Assembly (NCBI GenBank): GCA_963705285.1 | Contig: OY970066.1 | Location: forward strand, 992,001-1,056,000 | DNA length: 64,000 bases | Source: JACMLD01 sp963705285 | Lineage (GTDB): Bacteria > Bacteroidota > Bacteroidia > Chitinophagales > Chitinophagaceae | Direction: 5' to 3' | Translations under genes and position numbers: made by a program | Notes under the pieces: generated by a model | The model's input: only the letters and a program-made list of their open reading frames with translations | Told to the model about the DNA's origin: nothing | Databases searched by the model: none | In this document: piece by piece, positions 35,911 to 44,297 of the stretch | Numbering within the stretch: position 1 is the first letter of the stretch | Layout: every line of letters starts with the position of its first letter

Positions 35911-37686
35911 ATGCCAGATACCAATACGTACGATGCAATTGTAATCGGCTCCGGAATCAGTGGAGGATGGGCGGCCAAAGAACTTTGTGAAAAAGGCCTC
36001 AAAACCATTATGCTCGAACGCGGGCGCGATATTGTTCACGTAAAAGATTATGTAAACGCTAACAAAGACCCCTGGGACTTTCCGCACCGCGGCGGACGTA
36101 CAGAACAAATGGAGAAAGACTATCCTGTGCTTAAAAGAGATTACCCGCTCAATGAAACCAACCTCGATTACTGGTGCAGCGATAAAGACAGCCCCTATAC
36201 AGAAGTAAAACGGTTCGACTGGTTCCGCGGCTATCATGTAGGCGGCCGCAGCTTAATGTGGGGACGGCAAAGTTACCGCTGGAGCGATTTTGATTTTGAA
36301 GCCAATGCCAAAGATGGTGTAGCAATAGACTGGCCCGTGCGCTATAATGAAATTGCGCCGTGGTATGATTATGCAGAACAATTTGCCGGCATTAACGGCG
36401 CACATGATAATATGCCGCAATTGCCCGATGGAAAATTTTTGCCTGCCATGGAAATGAACTGCGTTGAAAAAGACGTGGCTGCAAGAATGAATGCGCATTA
36501 TGATGCTAAATCTTTCCGTCGCATTATAATGGGCCGCAGTGCCAATCTAACGGTGGCGCATGGTGGCAGAACCAACTGCCAGTACCGAGATAAATGCTGG
36601 CTGGGTTGCCCGTTTGGCGCTTATTTCAGCACACAATCCTCTACCCTGCCCGCAGCCATGAAAACCGGTAACCTTACCGTGAGACCCTGGAGTATTGTTA
36701 CAAAAATTTTGTACGATAAAGACAAGAAAAGAGCAACCGGTGTAGAAATTCTGGATGGCGAATCCATGAAAACGTATACCTACAATGCTAAAATTATTTT
36801 CCTGAACGCATCTGCGCTTAACTCAGCCTGGATACTGATGCAGTCTGCCACCGATATCTGGCCCGACGGCCTTGGCAGCAGTAGCGGAGAACTGGGCCAC
36901 AACGTAATGGACCATCACCTGGGTGTGGGCGCCAGTGGACAAGTAGAAGGCTATGAAGATAAATACTATTTCGGCCGTCGCGCTAACGGGCCATACATAC
37001 CCCGATACCGCAACCTGTTTGGCGATAAACGCGACTACCTGCGTGGCTTTGGTTACCAGGGTGGCGCCAGCCGGTCTGGTTGGGGTGCACATATTCCGGA
37101 ACTCGCCATTGGAGGCGCATTTAAAGATGCAATGACAGAACCCGGCGGATGGTCTATGGGCTTTGGTGGCTTTGGCGAAACACTGCCATACCACGATAAC
37201 AGGATTTACATTGATAAAACCTTATACGGCGATAAAACGGAAATTTTTAAAGACCCGATAATGGGCCGCGAAATTGAACGCCCGGTGGCGGATAAAAATG
37301 GTAAGCAACGGCTGGATAAATGGGGGCTACCTGTACTGGCATTTGATGTTGAATACAAAGAGAACGAAAAGAAAATGCGCAAAGACATGAAAGACGATGC
37401 CATTGAAATGCTTACCGTTGCCGGCGTTAAAGATGTAAAAGGATGGGAAGGCGATGGTACACTGGGCCGCGGCATTCATGAAATGGGTACTGCACGCATG
37501 GGTAAAGATCAAAAAACATCAGTGCTTAACAAGTTCAACCAGGTTTGGGACGCACCCAATGTATTTGTAACAGACGGTTCGTTTATGACATCTGCCGCCT
37601 GCCAAAACCCATCGCTTACCTACATGGCATTTACAGCCAGGGCAGTAGATCATGCAGTAAGTGAATTGAAAAAAAAGAATCTGTAA
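35911..37686 (+). CDS. GMC oxidoreductase 1, FAD/3Fe-4S dehydrogenase alpha subunit type
   Basis: 591 aa. FAD-binding GSGISGGWAAKELCEKGL at the N-terminus (about 12-29), the GMC segment HVGGRSLMWGRQSYRW, and the C-terminal catalytic region HEMGTARMG and NPSLTYMAFTARA. Between them is TNCQYRDKCWLGCPFGA with C223, C229 and C233: the C-x5-C-x3-C motif that binds a 3Fe-4S cluster in FAD-dependent glucose dehydrogenase alpha subunits. It lacks its own signal, so export is expected by riding on a Tat-tagged gamma subunit such as that at 43525. Probable glycoside/sugar 3-dehydrogenase. It has a shorter N-terminus than its three tandem paralogues. 97 bp after the isomerase gene, separated by spacer A. 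Confidence 0.9.
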   Translation: MPDTNTYDAIVIGSGISGGWAAKELCEKGLKTIMLERGRDIVHVKDYVNANKDPWDFPHRGGRTEQMEKDYPVLKRDYPLNETNLDYWCSDKDSPYTEVKRFDWFRGYHVGGRSLMWGRQSYRWSDFDFEANAKDGVAIDWPVRYNEIAPWYDYAEQFAGINGAHDNMPQLPDGKFLPAMEMNCVEKDVAARMNAHYDAKSFRRIIMGRSANLTVAHGGRTNCQYRDKCWLGCPFGAYFSTQSSTLPAAMKTGNLTVRPWSIVTKILYDKDKKRATGVEILDGESMKTYTYNAKIIFLNASALNSAWILMQSATDIWPDGLGSSSGELGHNVMDHHLGVGASGQVEGYEDKYYFGRRANGPYIPRYRNLFGDKRDYLRGFGYQGGASRSGWGAHIPELAIGGAFKDAMTEPGGWSMGFGGFGETLPYHDNRIYIDKTLYGDKTEIFKDPIMGREIERPVADKNGKQRLDKWGLPVLAFDVEYKENEKKMRKDMKDDAIEMLTVAGVKDVKGWEGDGTLGRGIHEMGTARMGKDQKTSVLNKFNQVWDAPNVFVTDGSFMTSAACQNPSLTYMAFTARAVDHAVSELKKKNL

Positions 37687-37693
37687 GGAAAAG

Positions 37694-37853
37694 GTATTAG
37701 CTTTTAGCTATTAGCTAATAGTTCCTTTTCCAAAAGCGGTGTTTCCGCTATAGCTAAAAGTTAACAGCTTAGTCCGATATACTTATTCGTTGCTCAAATA
37801 ATTATTTTTACTGGCAAAAGGCTAACAGCTAATAGCTAATGGCCAATAGCTAT
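37694..37853. repeat. AAYAGCT heptad hairpin, spacer B (between GMC 1 and 2)
   Basis: Left arm 37699-37719: AGCTTTT, AGCTATT, AGCTAAT. Right arm 37824-37851: AACAGCT, AATAGCT, AATGGCC, AATAGCT. An extra partial word (TAGCTAAAAGTTAACAGCTT) lies between at about 37751-37770. An ATG inside the right arm extends the GMC 2 frame by ten codons. Confidence 0.8.
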
Positions 37854-37868
37854 AAAAACAACCAACAT

Positions 37869-39674
37869 ATGCCTGGAGATACTCTCAATGTTAACAACAA
37901 AGCGGTAGAACAAAACACTTATGATGCTATTGTAATTGGCTCTGGTATCAGCGGCGGATGGGCCGCCAAAGAACTCTGCGAAAAAGGATTGAAAGTGTTA
38001 ATGCTGGAACGCGGCCGCGATTTAGTACATGTGAAAGACTATGTAAATGCTAATAAAGACCCCTGGGAGTTTGCCCACCGTGGTGGTCGCACCCAGGCCA
38101 TGGTAAAAGATTATCCGGCGCTGAAAAGAGATTATCCGCTTAATGAAACCAATCTCGATTACTGGACCAGTGATAAAGAAAGTCCGTATACCGAAATTAA
38201 ACGCTTCGATTGGTTCCGCGGTTACCATATGGGAGGACGCTCACTCATGTGGGGCCGTCAAAGCTATCGCCTCGGCGATATGGATTTTGAAGCCAATGCC
38301 AAAGAAGGTGTGGGCATAGACTGGCCCATACGCTATGCAGAAATTGCCCCCTGGTATGACCATGCAGAAAAATTTGCAGGCATCAGCGGTTCCAAAGAAG
38401 GGCTGCCGGAATTGCCCGACGGACAATTTTTGCCCGCCATGGATATGAATTGCGTGGAGAAAGATGTAGCCGCCCGTTTAAAGGAACATTACAAAAGCAG
38501 CAGGCATATGATCATTGGCCGCGTAGCCAATATTACCGTGCCTCATGAGGGTCGGACCAATTGCCAGTACAGAAATAAATGCTGGCTGGGTTGTCCCTTT
38601 GGTGCTTATTTTAGTACGCAGTCGTCTACTTTGCCTGCAGCCATGAAAACAGGTAATCTCACCGTACGCCCGTGGAGCATTGTTACAAAAATTATTTACG
38701 ATAAGGATAAAAAGAAAGCAAGTGGTGTAGAAATTTTGGATGGCGAAAACAACAAGACTTACACCTACAACGCAAAGATCATTTTTGTAAACGCCTCCGC
38801 CCTCAACAGCGCCTGGATACTGATGCAGTCTGCCACAGATATCTGGCCCGACGGCCTTGGCAGCAGCAGCGGAGAACTGGGCCATAATGTAATGGACCAC
38901 CACCTGGGCGTTGGCGCAAGTGGCCGTGTAGAAGGGTATGAAGACAAATATTATTTCGGCCGCAGGGCCAATGGAGTTTATATTCCGCGGTACAGGAATT
39001 TTTATGGCGATAAAAGAGATTATCTCCGAGGCTTTGGTTACCAGGGCGGCGGTAGCCGTGAAGGCTATAACCGCTCACTGGAAGAACTGACCATTGGCGG
39101 CGACTTTAAAGACGCACTCACAGAACCAGGTGGATGGACAATGAATATTGGCGGCTTTGGTGAAACACTGCCTTACCATGAAAACCGGATCTATATTGAT
39201 AAAGCTACGTATGGCGATAAAACAGAGCAATTCAACGACCCCATTACCGGTAAAGATTTAGGCCAGCGCCCTGTGCCTGATAAGAACGGTAAACAAAGGC
39301 TGGATAAATGGGGCCTGCCTGTTTTGGCATTTGATGTAGAGTATAAAGAGAATGAAAAGAAGATGCGCAAGGATATGCTCAACGATGCCATTGAAATGCT
39401 GGAAGCGGTAGGAGTTAAAAATGTAAAAGGCCGTGATGGCGATGGTACACTCGGCCGCGGCATTCATGAAATGGGAACCGCACGCATGGGCAAAGATCCA
39501 AAGACATCGGTACTCAATAAATTCAACCAGGTATGGGATGCACCGAATGTATTTGTTACCGATGGTGCATTCATGACCTCGGCATCATGCGTAAACCCGT
39601 CACTTACCTATATGGCATTTACCGCGAGGGCTGCCGACCATGCAGTAAGTGAATTGAAGAAAAATAATATTTAG
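37869..39674 (+). CDS. GMC oxidoreductase 2, FAD/3Fe-4S dehydrogenase
   Basis: 601 aa from the ATG of MPGDTLNVNNKAVEQNTYDA, matching the starts of copies 3 and 4; an ATG 30 nt upstream is inside the heptad repeat and was rejected. FAD motif GSGISGGWAAKELCEKGL, cluster motif TNCQYRNKCWLGCPFGA (C232, C238, C242), C-terminal HEMGTARMG and NPSLTYMAFTARA. Closest to GMC 1: most of the chain is identical, including VNANKDPW and SATDIWPDGLGSSSGELGHN. Differences cluster around residues 95-130 and in the GREGYNRSLEELTIGG segment, the probable substrate-side regions. The TAG stop is contributed by the following repeat. Confidence 0.9.
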   Translation: MPGDTLNVNNKAVEQNTYDAIVIGSGISGGWAAKELCEKGLKVLMLERGRDLVHVKDYVNANKDPWEFAHRGGRTQAMVKDYPALKRDYPLNETNLDYWTSDKESPYTEIKRFDWFRGYHMGGRSLMWGRQSYRLGDMDFEANAKEGVGIDWPIRYAEIAPWYDHAEKFAGISGSKEGLPELPDGQFLPAMDMNCVEKDVAARLKEHYKSSRHMIIGRVANITVPHEGRTNCQYRNKCWLGCPFGAYFSTQSSTLPAAMKTGNLTVRPWSIVTKIIYDKDKKKASGVEILDGENNKTYTYNAKIIFVNASALNSAWILMQSATDIWPDGLGSSSGELGHNVMDHHLGVGASGRVEGYEDKYYFGRRANGVYIPRYRNFYGDKRDYLRGFGYQGGGSREGYNRSLEELTIGGDFKDALTEPGGWTMNIGGFGETLPYHENRIYIDKATYGDKTEQFNDPITGKDLGQRPVPDKNGKQRLDKWGLPVLAFDVEYKENEKKMRKDMLNDAIEMLEAVGVKNVKGRDGDGTLGRGIHEMGTARMGKDPKTSVLNKFNQVWDAPNVFVTDGAFMTSASCVNPSLTYMAFTARAADHAVSELKKNNI

Positions 39675-39803
39675 CTATTAGCTGTGAGCCACCACGAATC
39701 AGTAAGCGTAGCTAACGACTATCAGCTAGAATCAATAAGCTTGCTCCTCAAATTGGGGTAGCAAAAGAACTAAAAGCTATCAGCTAACAGCTAAAAGCTA
39801 GAA
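39671..39803. repeat. AAYAGCT heptad hairpin, spacer C (between GMC 2 and 3)
   Basis: Left arm TTTAGCTATTAGCTGTGAGC at 39670-39689 includes the GMC 2 stop codon TAG (39672-39674). Right arm 39772-39799: AAAAGCT, ATCAGCT, AACAGCT, AAAAGCT in register. Confidence 0.8.
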
Positions 39804-39807
39804 AAAT

Positions 39808-41523
39808 ATGCCCGGAGATTCACTCAACATCAATAACAAAGCCGTTGCCCAGAATACCTATGATGCTATTGTAATAGGATCTGGTATAAGTGGCGGCTGG
39901 GCAGCAAAAGAATTGTGCGAAAAAGGATTGAAAGTATTGATGCTTGAACGCGGCAGAAACTTTGAACACATCAAAGATTATACATCTGCTACTAAAGATA
40001 TCTGGGATTTTCCGCACCGTGGCACTGTAACCAAAGCCGACTTAAAAAACCGACCCGTCATTGCCCGTACCTGGGGTAAATCAGAACCCATTATCAACTA
40101 TTGGGTGCAAGACAATGACGCGCCGTATACAGAAATAAAACCGTTTAAATGGTGGCGCGCGTACCAGTTGGGTGGCCGCTCTATATTATGGGGAAGGCAG
40201 AGCTATCGTTGGAGCGATCTTGATTTTGAAGCCAATGCAAAAGACGGGTGGGCCATAGACTGGCCTATACGTTACCGTGATATTGCACCCTGGTACGACC
40301 ATGTAGAAAAACACATTGGCGTAAGCGGTTCAAAAGAAGGTTTGGCACACTTGCCCGACGGACAGTTTTTACCACCTATGGATATGAACTGTGTAGAGAA
40401 AGAAGTAGCTGCCAGGATAAAAGAAAAATGGAAGGGCGATCGGCATATGTTTATCGGCCGTGTGGCCAATTTAACTGCGCCTGTACCTGGCAGAACGCAA
40501 TGCCAGTTTCGAAACCGTTGCTGGGAGGGCTGCCAGTTTGGTGGGTATTTCAGCACGCAATCGTCTACGCTCCCTGCAGCAAGGGCCACTGGTAATTTAA
40601 CCGTAAGGCCATGGAGTATTGCTTCAAAAATTATCTACGATAAGGATACAAAAAAAGCAAAAGGCGTAGAAGTGGTGGATGCAGAAAACAACAAAACGTA
40701 TGAATTCTTCTCTAAGATTGTTTTCGTAAACGCATCGGCATTAAACAGTGCGTGGGTGTTGATGAATTCTGCCACCGATGTATGGCCCGATGGACTGGGC
40801 AGCAGCAGCGGCGAACTGGGGCATAATATTATGGATCATCATTACAACCTTGGTGCATCTGGCACCATGGAAGGCTTTGACGACAAATACTATTACGGCC
40901 GCCGTGCAAATGGAATCTATATTCCAAGATTTGTAAATGTAAACGGCGATAAAAGAGATTACCTGCGTGGCTTTGGCTACCAGGGCGCAGGCAGCCGCCA
41001 GGGCTGGAGCCGCGATGTAGCCGAAATGAATATTGGCGCAGAAATGAAAGATGCGCTTACAGAACCCGGTCCCTGGGTGATGGGACTGAGTGGCTTTGGC
41101 GAACTGTTGCCGCACCACAATAATAAAATCAGTATCGATAAAACCCGCAAAGACAAATGGGGCTTGCCAATATTGGCCATGGATGCTGTTTTGCAGGAGA
41201 ATGAAATGAAGATGCGTAAAGACATTGTTACCGAAGCAGTGGCCATGCTGGAAGCGGCGGGTGCAAAAAATATTCAAACACGCGATAACGGCCACGAAGT
41301 TGGCGATGGTATACACGAGATGGGCAGTGCCAGAATGGGTAAAGATCAAAAAACATCTGTACTCAATATGCACAACCAGGTATGGGATGCAAAAAATGTA
41401 TTTCTTACAGATGGCGCCTGCATGACATCCGCCTCTTGCGTAAACCCATCGCTCACCTATATGGCATTAACAGCAAGGGCCGCCAGTTTTGCAGTAGAAG
41501 AACTGAAGAAAGGAAATTTATAG
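39808..41523 (+). CDS. GMC oxidoreductase 3, FAD/3Fe-4S dehydrogenase
   Basis: 571 aa starting MPGDSLNINNKAVAQNTYDA, with the same FAD motif as the other copies. The cluster motif is TQCQFRNRCWEGCQFGG (C232, C238, C242), so the three cysteines are kept while the following Pro is replaced by Gln. C-terminal HEMGSARMG and NPSLTYMALTARA are intact. The segment after the FAD domain (FEHIKDYTSATKDIWDFPHRGTVTKADLK) and the shortened loop at about residues 450-465 differ from copies 1 and 2, indicating a different substrate pocket. The stop codon is part of spacer D. Confidence 0.9.
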   Translation: MPGDSLNINNKAVAQNTYDAIVIGSGISGGWAAKELCEKGLKVLMLERGRNFEHIKDYTSATKDIWDFPHRGTVTKADLKNRPVIARTWGKSEPIINYWVQDNDAPYTEIKPFKWWRAYQLGGRSILWGRQSYRWSDLDFEANAKDGWAIDWPIRYRDIAPWYDHVEKHIGVSGSKEGLAHLPDGQFLPPMDMNCVEKEVAARIKEKWKGDRHMFIGRVANLTAPVPGRTQCQFRNRCWEGCQFGGYFSTQSSTLPAARATGNLTVRPWSIASKIIYDKDTKKAKGVEVVDAENNKTYEFFSKIVFVNASALNSAWVLMNSATDVWPDGLGSSSGELGHNIMDHHYNLGASGTMEGFDDKYYYGRRANGIYIPRFVNVNGDKRDYLRGFGYQGAGSRQGWSRDVAEMNIGAEMKDALTEPGPWVMGLSGFGELLPHHNNKISIDKTRKDKWGLPILAMDAVLQENEMKMRKDIVTEAVAMLEAAGAKNIQTRDNGHEVGDGIHEMGSARMGKDQKTSVLNMHNQVWDAKNVFLTDGACMTSASCVNPSLTYMALTARAASFAVEELKKGNL

Positions 41524-41627
41524 CCGTTAGCTCCTAGCTGTTAGCTATTAGTTAACGAAAATATATACCGTCCAAATTACAATGCCAGATAGATTTATGG
41601 CTAACAGCTAACAGCTAATAGCTGCCT
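41521..41627. repeat. AAYAGCT heptad hairpin, spacer D (between GMC 3 and 4)
   Basis: Left arm: TAG stop, then AGCCGTT, AGCTCCT, AGCTGTT, AGCTATT in register (41522-41549, overlapping the stop). Right arm 41603-41623: AACAGCT, AACAGCT, AATAGCT. Confidence 0.8.
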
Positions 41628-41669
41628 GTATTATTTTAAATAAAAAAAAGATCATTACATAAACAACCA

Positions 41670-43382
41670 ATGCCCGGCGATTCACTCCATATCAATAACA
41701 AAGCAGTAGCGCAAAACACCTATGATGCCATTGTGGTAGGCAGCGGTATCAGCGGTGGCTGGGCCGCAAAGGAATTGTGCGAGAAAGGACTTAAAACAAT
41801 CGTACTGGAGCGCGGTAGAAAAGTAGAACACATTAAAGACTACCCCACCACTAACCTGGCCCCGTGGGAGCTGTTGCACCGCAACACCAATACCAATAAG
41901 CTAAAGGAAGATCAGCATGTGCAGGTGCGTGGGTTTTGCAACGAGTCAAACAGTCATTTTTTTGTAAACGATAAAGAGCATCCGTACACACAGGTAAAAC
42001 CGTTTGATTGGATAAGAGGTTACCACGTAGGTGGCCGCAGCTTAATGTGGGGCAGGCAATGCTATCGCTGGAGCGATCTTGATTTTGAAGCCAATGCAAA
42101 AGACGGCCATGGCGTAGACTGGCCTATACGTTACCGTGATATTGACCCCTGGTACAGTTATGTAGAAAAGTTTGTGGGCATCAGCGGCTCAAAAGAAGGG
42201 TTACCGCAATTGCCCGATGGCGATTTTCTGCCGCCCATGGAAATGAACTGCCTTGAAAAACACGTGGCCGGTAAAATAAAAGACAATTTTACAGATGGCA
42301 GAAGAATGATCATTGGCCGCGTGGCCAATCTTACACGTGGTTGGAACGGCCGGGGCCCTTGCCAGTATCGCAATTTGTGCGACAGGGGCTGTCCGTTTGG
42401 TGGCTATTTCAGCAGCAATTCGGGCACGTTGCCCGTAGCCATGGCCACCGGCAACCTCACACTCCGCCCGCATTCTATTGTAATGGAAGTGCTGTACGAT
42501 AAAGACAAGAAGAAAGCCACCGGGGTACGCATCATAGATGAGCTGACCATGAAAACGGAGGAATACTATGCAAAAATCATTTTTCTGAATGCGTCCACCA
42601 TCGGTTCCACCTATATCATGCTCAATTCAAAATCAGATGCTTTTCCAAATGGTTTGGGCAATAGCAGCGATCAGCTGGGGCGTAACCTGATGGATCACCA
42701 TTACCATGTTGGTGCTGGTGCCAGTTTTGAAGGTTTTGAAGATCAATATACTTACGGCAGAAGGCCCAATGGCATTTATATACCGCGTTTCCGCAACCTG
42801 AATGCAGCTACCACACACAAAGATTATGTGCGCGGGTTTGGCTACCAGGGTGGCGCGTCGAGAGGACGAAGCAATGGCCACGAAGGGATTGGCGTTGCGC
42901 TGAAAGAATCCATGTCAGAACCAGGCAAATGGGCCATGTGGCTGGGCAGCTGGGGAGAACACCTGCCGTATGAGGACAACCGCGTAACACTCAGCAAAGA
43001 CAAAAAAGATAAATGGGGTTTGCCGCTGGCCGATATTGATTGTGATTTTAAAGAGAATGAACGGGCCATGCGAAAGGATATGAAAGACAGTGCCGCAGAA
43101 ATGCTCGACAAAACCGGCTTTAAAGACATTTATACGTTTGATGATGCGGAGGCCAATCCCGGCCTGTGTATTCATGAAATGGGCACTGCCCGTATGGGGA
43201 AAGATCCAAAAACATCTGTACTTAATAAATGGAACCAGGTGCACGATGCAAAAAATGTATTTAATACCGATGGTGCGTGTATGACGTCATCGGCTTGTCA
43301 GAACCCGTCTGTAACCTATATGGCATTAACAGCCAGGGCGGCGGATTTTGCAGTAAGTGAATTGAAAAAAGGAAATCTATAG
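41670..43382 (+). CDS. GMC oxidoreductase 4, FAD/3Fe-4S dehydrogenase, most diverged copy
   Basis: 570 aa starting MPGDSLHINNKAVAQNTYDA. FAD motif VGSGISGGWAAKELCEKGL; cluster motif GPCQYRNLCDRGCPFGG (C231, C237, C241); C-terminal HEMGTARMG and NPSVTYMALTARA. It differs from the other copies along the middle (LLHRNTNTNKLKEDQHVQVR and the GHEGIGVALKESMSEPGKW region), and the usual STQSSTLPAA is SSNSGTLPVA. Same expected role as the others: periplasmic dehydrogenase passing electrons from FAD through 3Fe-4S to cytochrome c. Its stop codon TAG begins spacer E. Confidence 0.9.
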   Translation: MPGDSLHINNKAVAQNTYDAIVVGSGISGGWAAKELCEKGLKTIVLERGRKVEHIKDYPTTNLAPWELLHRNTNTNKLKEDQHVQVRGFCNESNSHFFVNDKEHPYTQVKPFDWIRGYHVGGRSLMWGRQCYRWSDLDFEANAKDGHGVDWPIRYRDIDPWYSYVEKFVGISGSKEGLPQLPDGDFLPPMEMNCLEKHVAGKIKDNFTDGRRMIIGRVANLTRGWNGRGPCQYRNLCDRGCPFGGYFSSNSGTLPVAMATGNLTLRPHSIVMEVLYDKDKKKATGVRIIDELTMKTEEYYAKIIFLNASTIGSTYIMLNSKSDAFPNGLGNSSDQLGRNLMDHHYHVGAGASFEGFEDQYTYGRRPNGIYIPRFRNLNAATTHKDYVRGFGYQGGASRGRSNGHEGIGVALKESMSEPGKWAMWLGSWGEHLPYEDNRVTLSKDKKDKWGLPLADIDCDFKENERAMRKDMKDSAAEMLDKTGFKDIYTFDDAEANPGLCIHEMGTARMGKDPKTSVLNKWNQVHDAKNVFNTDGACMTSSACQNPSVTYMALTARAADFAVSELKKGNL

Positions 43383-43493
43383 CCGAGAGATAGCTTTTAG
43401 CTATAAGCTTTTAGCGCTTAGCCTTTTGCATTGTAAACTGGCAGCACAATAGTCCGGATAACTAATAGCTAACAGCTAACAACTAACAGCTCA
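43380..43493. repeat. AAYAGCT heptad hairpin, spacer E (between GMC 4 and gamma subunit)
   Basis: Left arm includes the stop codon TAG (43380-43382) and AGCTTTT, AGCTATA, AGCTTTT, AGCGCTT units (about 43392-43419). Right arm 43464-43491: AATAGCT, AACAGCT, AACAACT, AACAGCT, composed of the same units as the right arm of spacer A. Confidence 0.8.
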
Positions 43494-43524
43494 AAAACAC
43501 ATATCTTTAAACACTATAAAACAA

Positions 43525-44097
43525 ATGTATATGGACAGAAGAGAGCTTCTAAAAATGATTACCGTGCTTACCGGGGGCGCTTTTATTGGCGGTGAGCTGT
43601 TGCTCAGTGGGTGCAAGAGTGAACCCACCATGGGCGGTGCAGTTTTTAATGCAGAAGATGTTGCTTTTCTTGATGAAGTAGCAGACACCATACTGCCAAC
43701 TACAAAAAGCCCTGGTGCAAAAGCTGCTAAAGTGGGCACGTTTATGACCGTAATGGTAAACGATTGCTATGATGAAAAAGAGCAGAAGATTTTTCATGAG
43801 GGTATTGGCAAGTTAAATGATGCCGCTAAAAAAGCCAATGGCAAATCGTTTATGGAATCTACGCCCGAACAACGCACTACATTTTTGACAGCGCTGGATA
43901 AAGAAGCAAAAGACTACCAGAAAAATAAAAAGAAAGAAGATCCTACGCACTATTTCACCCAAATGAAGCAGTTAACACTGTTTGGCTACTTTACTTCTAA
44001 AGAAGGCGCTACCCAGGCGCTGCGTTACGTGCAAATACCGGGTAAATATGAAGGATGTATTGAATACAAAAAAGGCGACAAAGCCTGGGCTACATAG
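43525..44097 (+). CDS. Gluconate 2-dehydrogenase subunit 3 family protein (gamma subunit), Tat lipoprotein
   Basis: 190 aa. MYMDRRELLKMITVLTGGAF is a Tat signal (DRRELL) that runs into a lipobox LLLSGC near residue 32; an ATG two codons later is an alternative start. The mature domain shows the subunit 3 pattern: FNAEDVAFLDEVADTILPTT, the MVNDCYDE segment, and TLFGYFTSKEGATQALRYVQIPGKYEGC. In related dehydrogenases this small subunit carries the Tat signal and escorts the catalytic subunit through the membrane. One gamma gene serves four upstream GMC genes here. A TATCTTTA word at 43502-43509 may give it an additional promoter. Last gene of the operon. Confidence 0.88.
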   Translation: MYMDRRELLKMITVLTGGAFIGGELLLSGCKSEPTMGGAVFNAEDVAFLDEVADTILPTTKSPGAKAAKVGTFMTVMVNDCYDEKEQKIFHEGIGKLNDAAKKANGKSFMESTPEQRTTFLTALDKEAKDYQKNKKKEDPTHYFTQMKQLTLFGYFTSKEGATQALRYVQIPGKYEGCIEYKKGDKAWAT

Positions 44098-44233
44098 TGC
44101 CGCAGGTGCAAAATTCACCGGTGAAGAGATATGGTTGTTTGACAATATCAAACCACTACCTTTAAGCCACAACAATGTACTGTCTATAGTCTGTATACAG
44201 CCGGGTGGTGAACAACTGCCCGGTTGAGTTTAG

Positions 44234-44267
44234 TGCCTGATGCCATACGGTATCGGGCATTTTTTTT
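44234..44267 (+). terminator. Intrinsic terminator ending the GMC operon
   Basis: TGCCTGATGCC (44234-44244), loop ATAC, GGTATCGGGCA (44249-44259): 11-bp stem with two G-U pairs, then eight T. Sits 136 nt after the gamma-subunit stop; the terminal T run also contains the TTG of the next promoter. Confidence 0.8.
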
Positions 44268-44293
44268 GGTCAGTTTTCGCTTTCCTATCTTTA
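44266..44293 (+). promoter_or_regulatory. Promoter of the DUF4440 gene, near-leaderless
   Basis: TTG (44266-44268), 17-nt spacer, TATCTTTA (44286-44293). The ATG follows after 4 nt, the same arrangement as at corA. Confidence 0.5.
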
Positions 44294-44297
44294 GTAC

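Noticed and set aside
37839..37868. Upstream ATG adding ten residues to GMC 2
   Set aside because: It lies inside the AAYAGCT repeat; copies 3 and 4 start at the equivalent of the later ATG (MPGD).
40741..41373. 210-codon minus-strand open frame
   Set aside because: Antisense to the GMC 3 gene and caused by its base composition; similar shadows occur opposite the other GMC copies.
35814..43493. CRISPR array interpretation of the AGCT repeats
   Set aside because: Units are contiguous heptads without unique spacers of constant length, lie inside gene spacers, and no cas genes are present.
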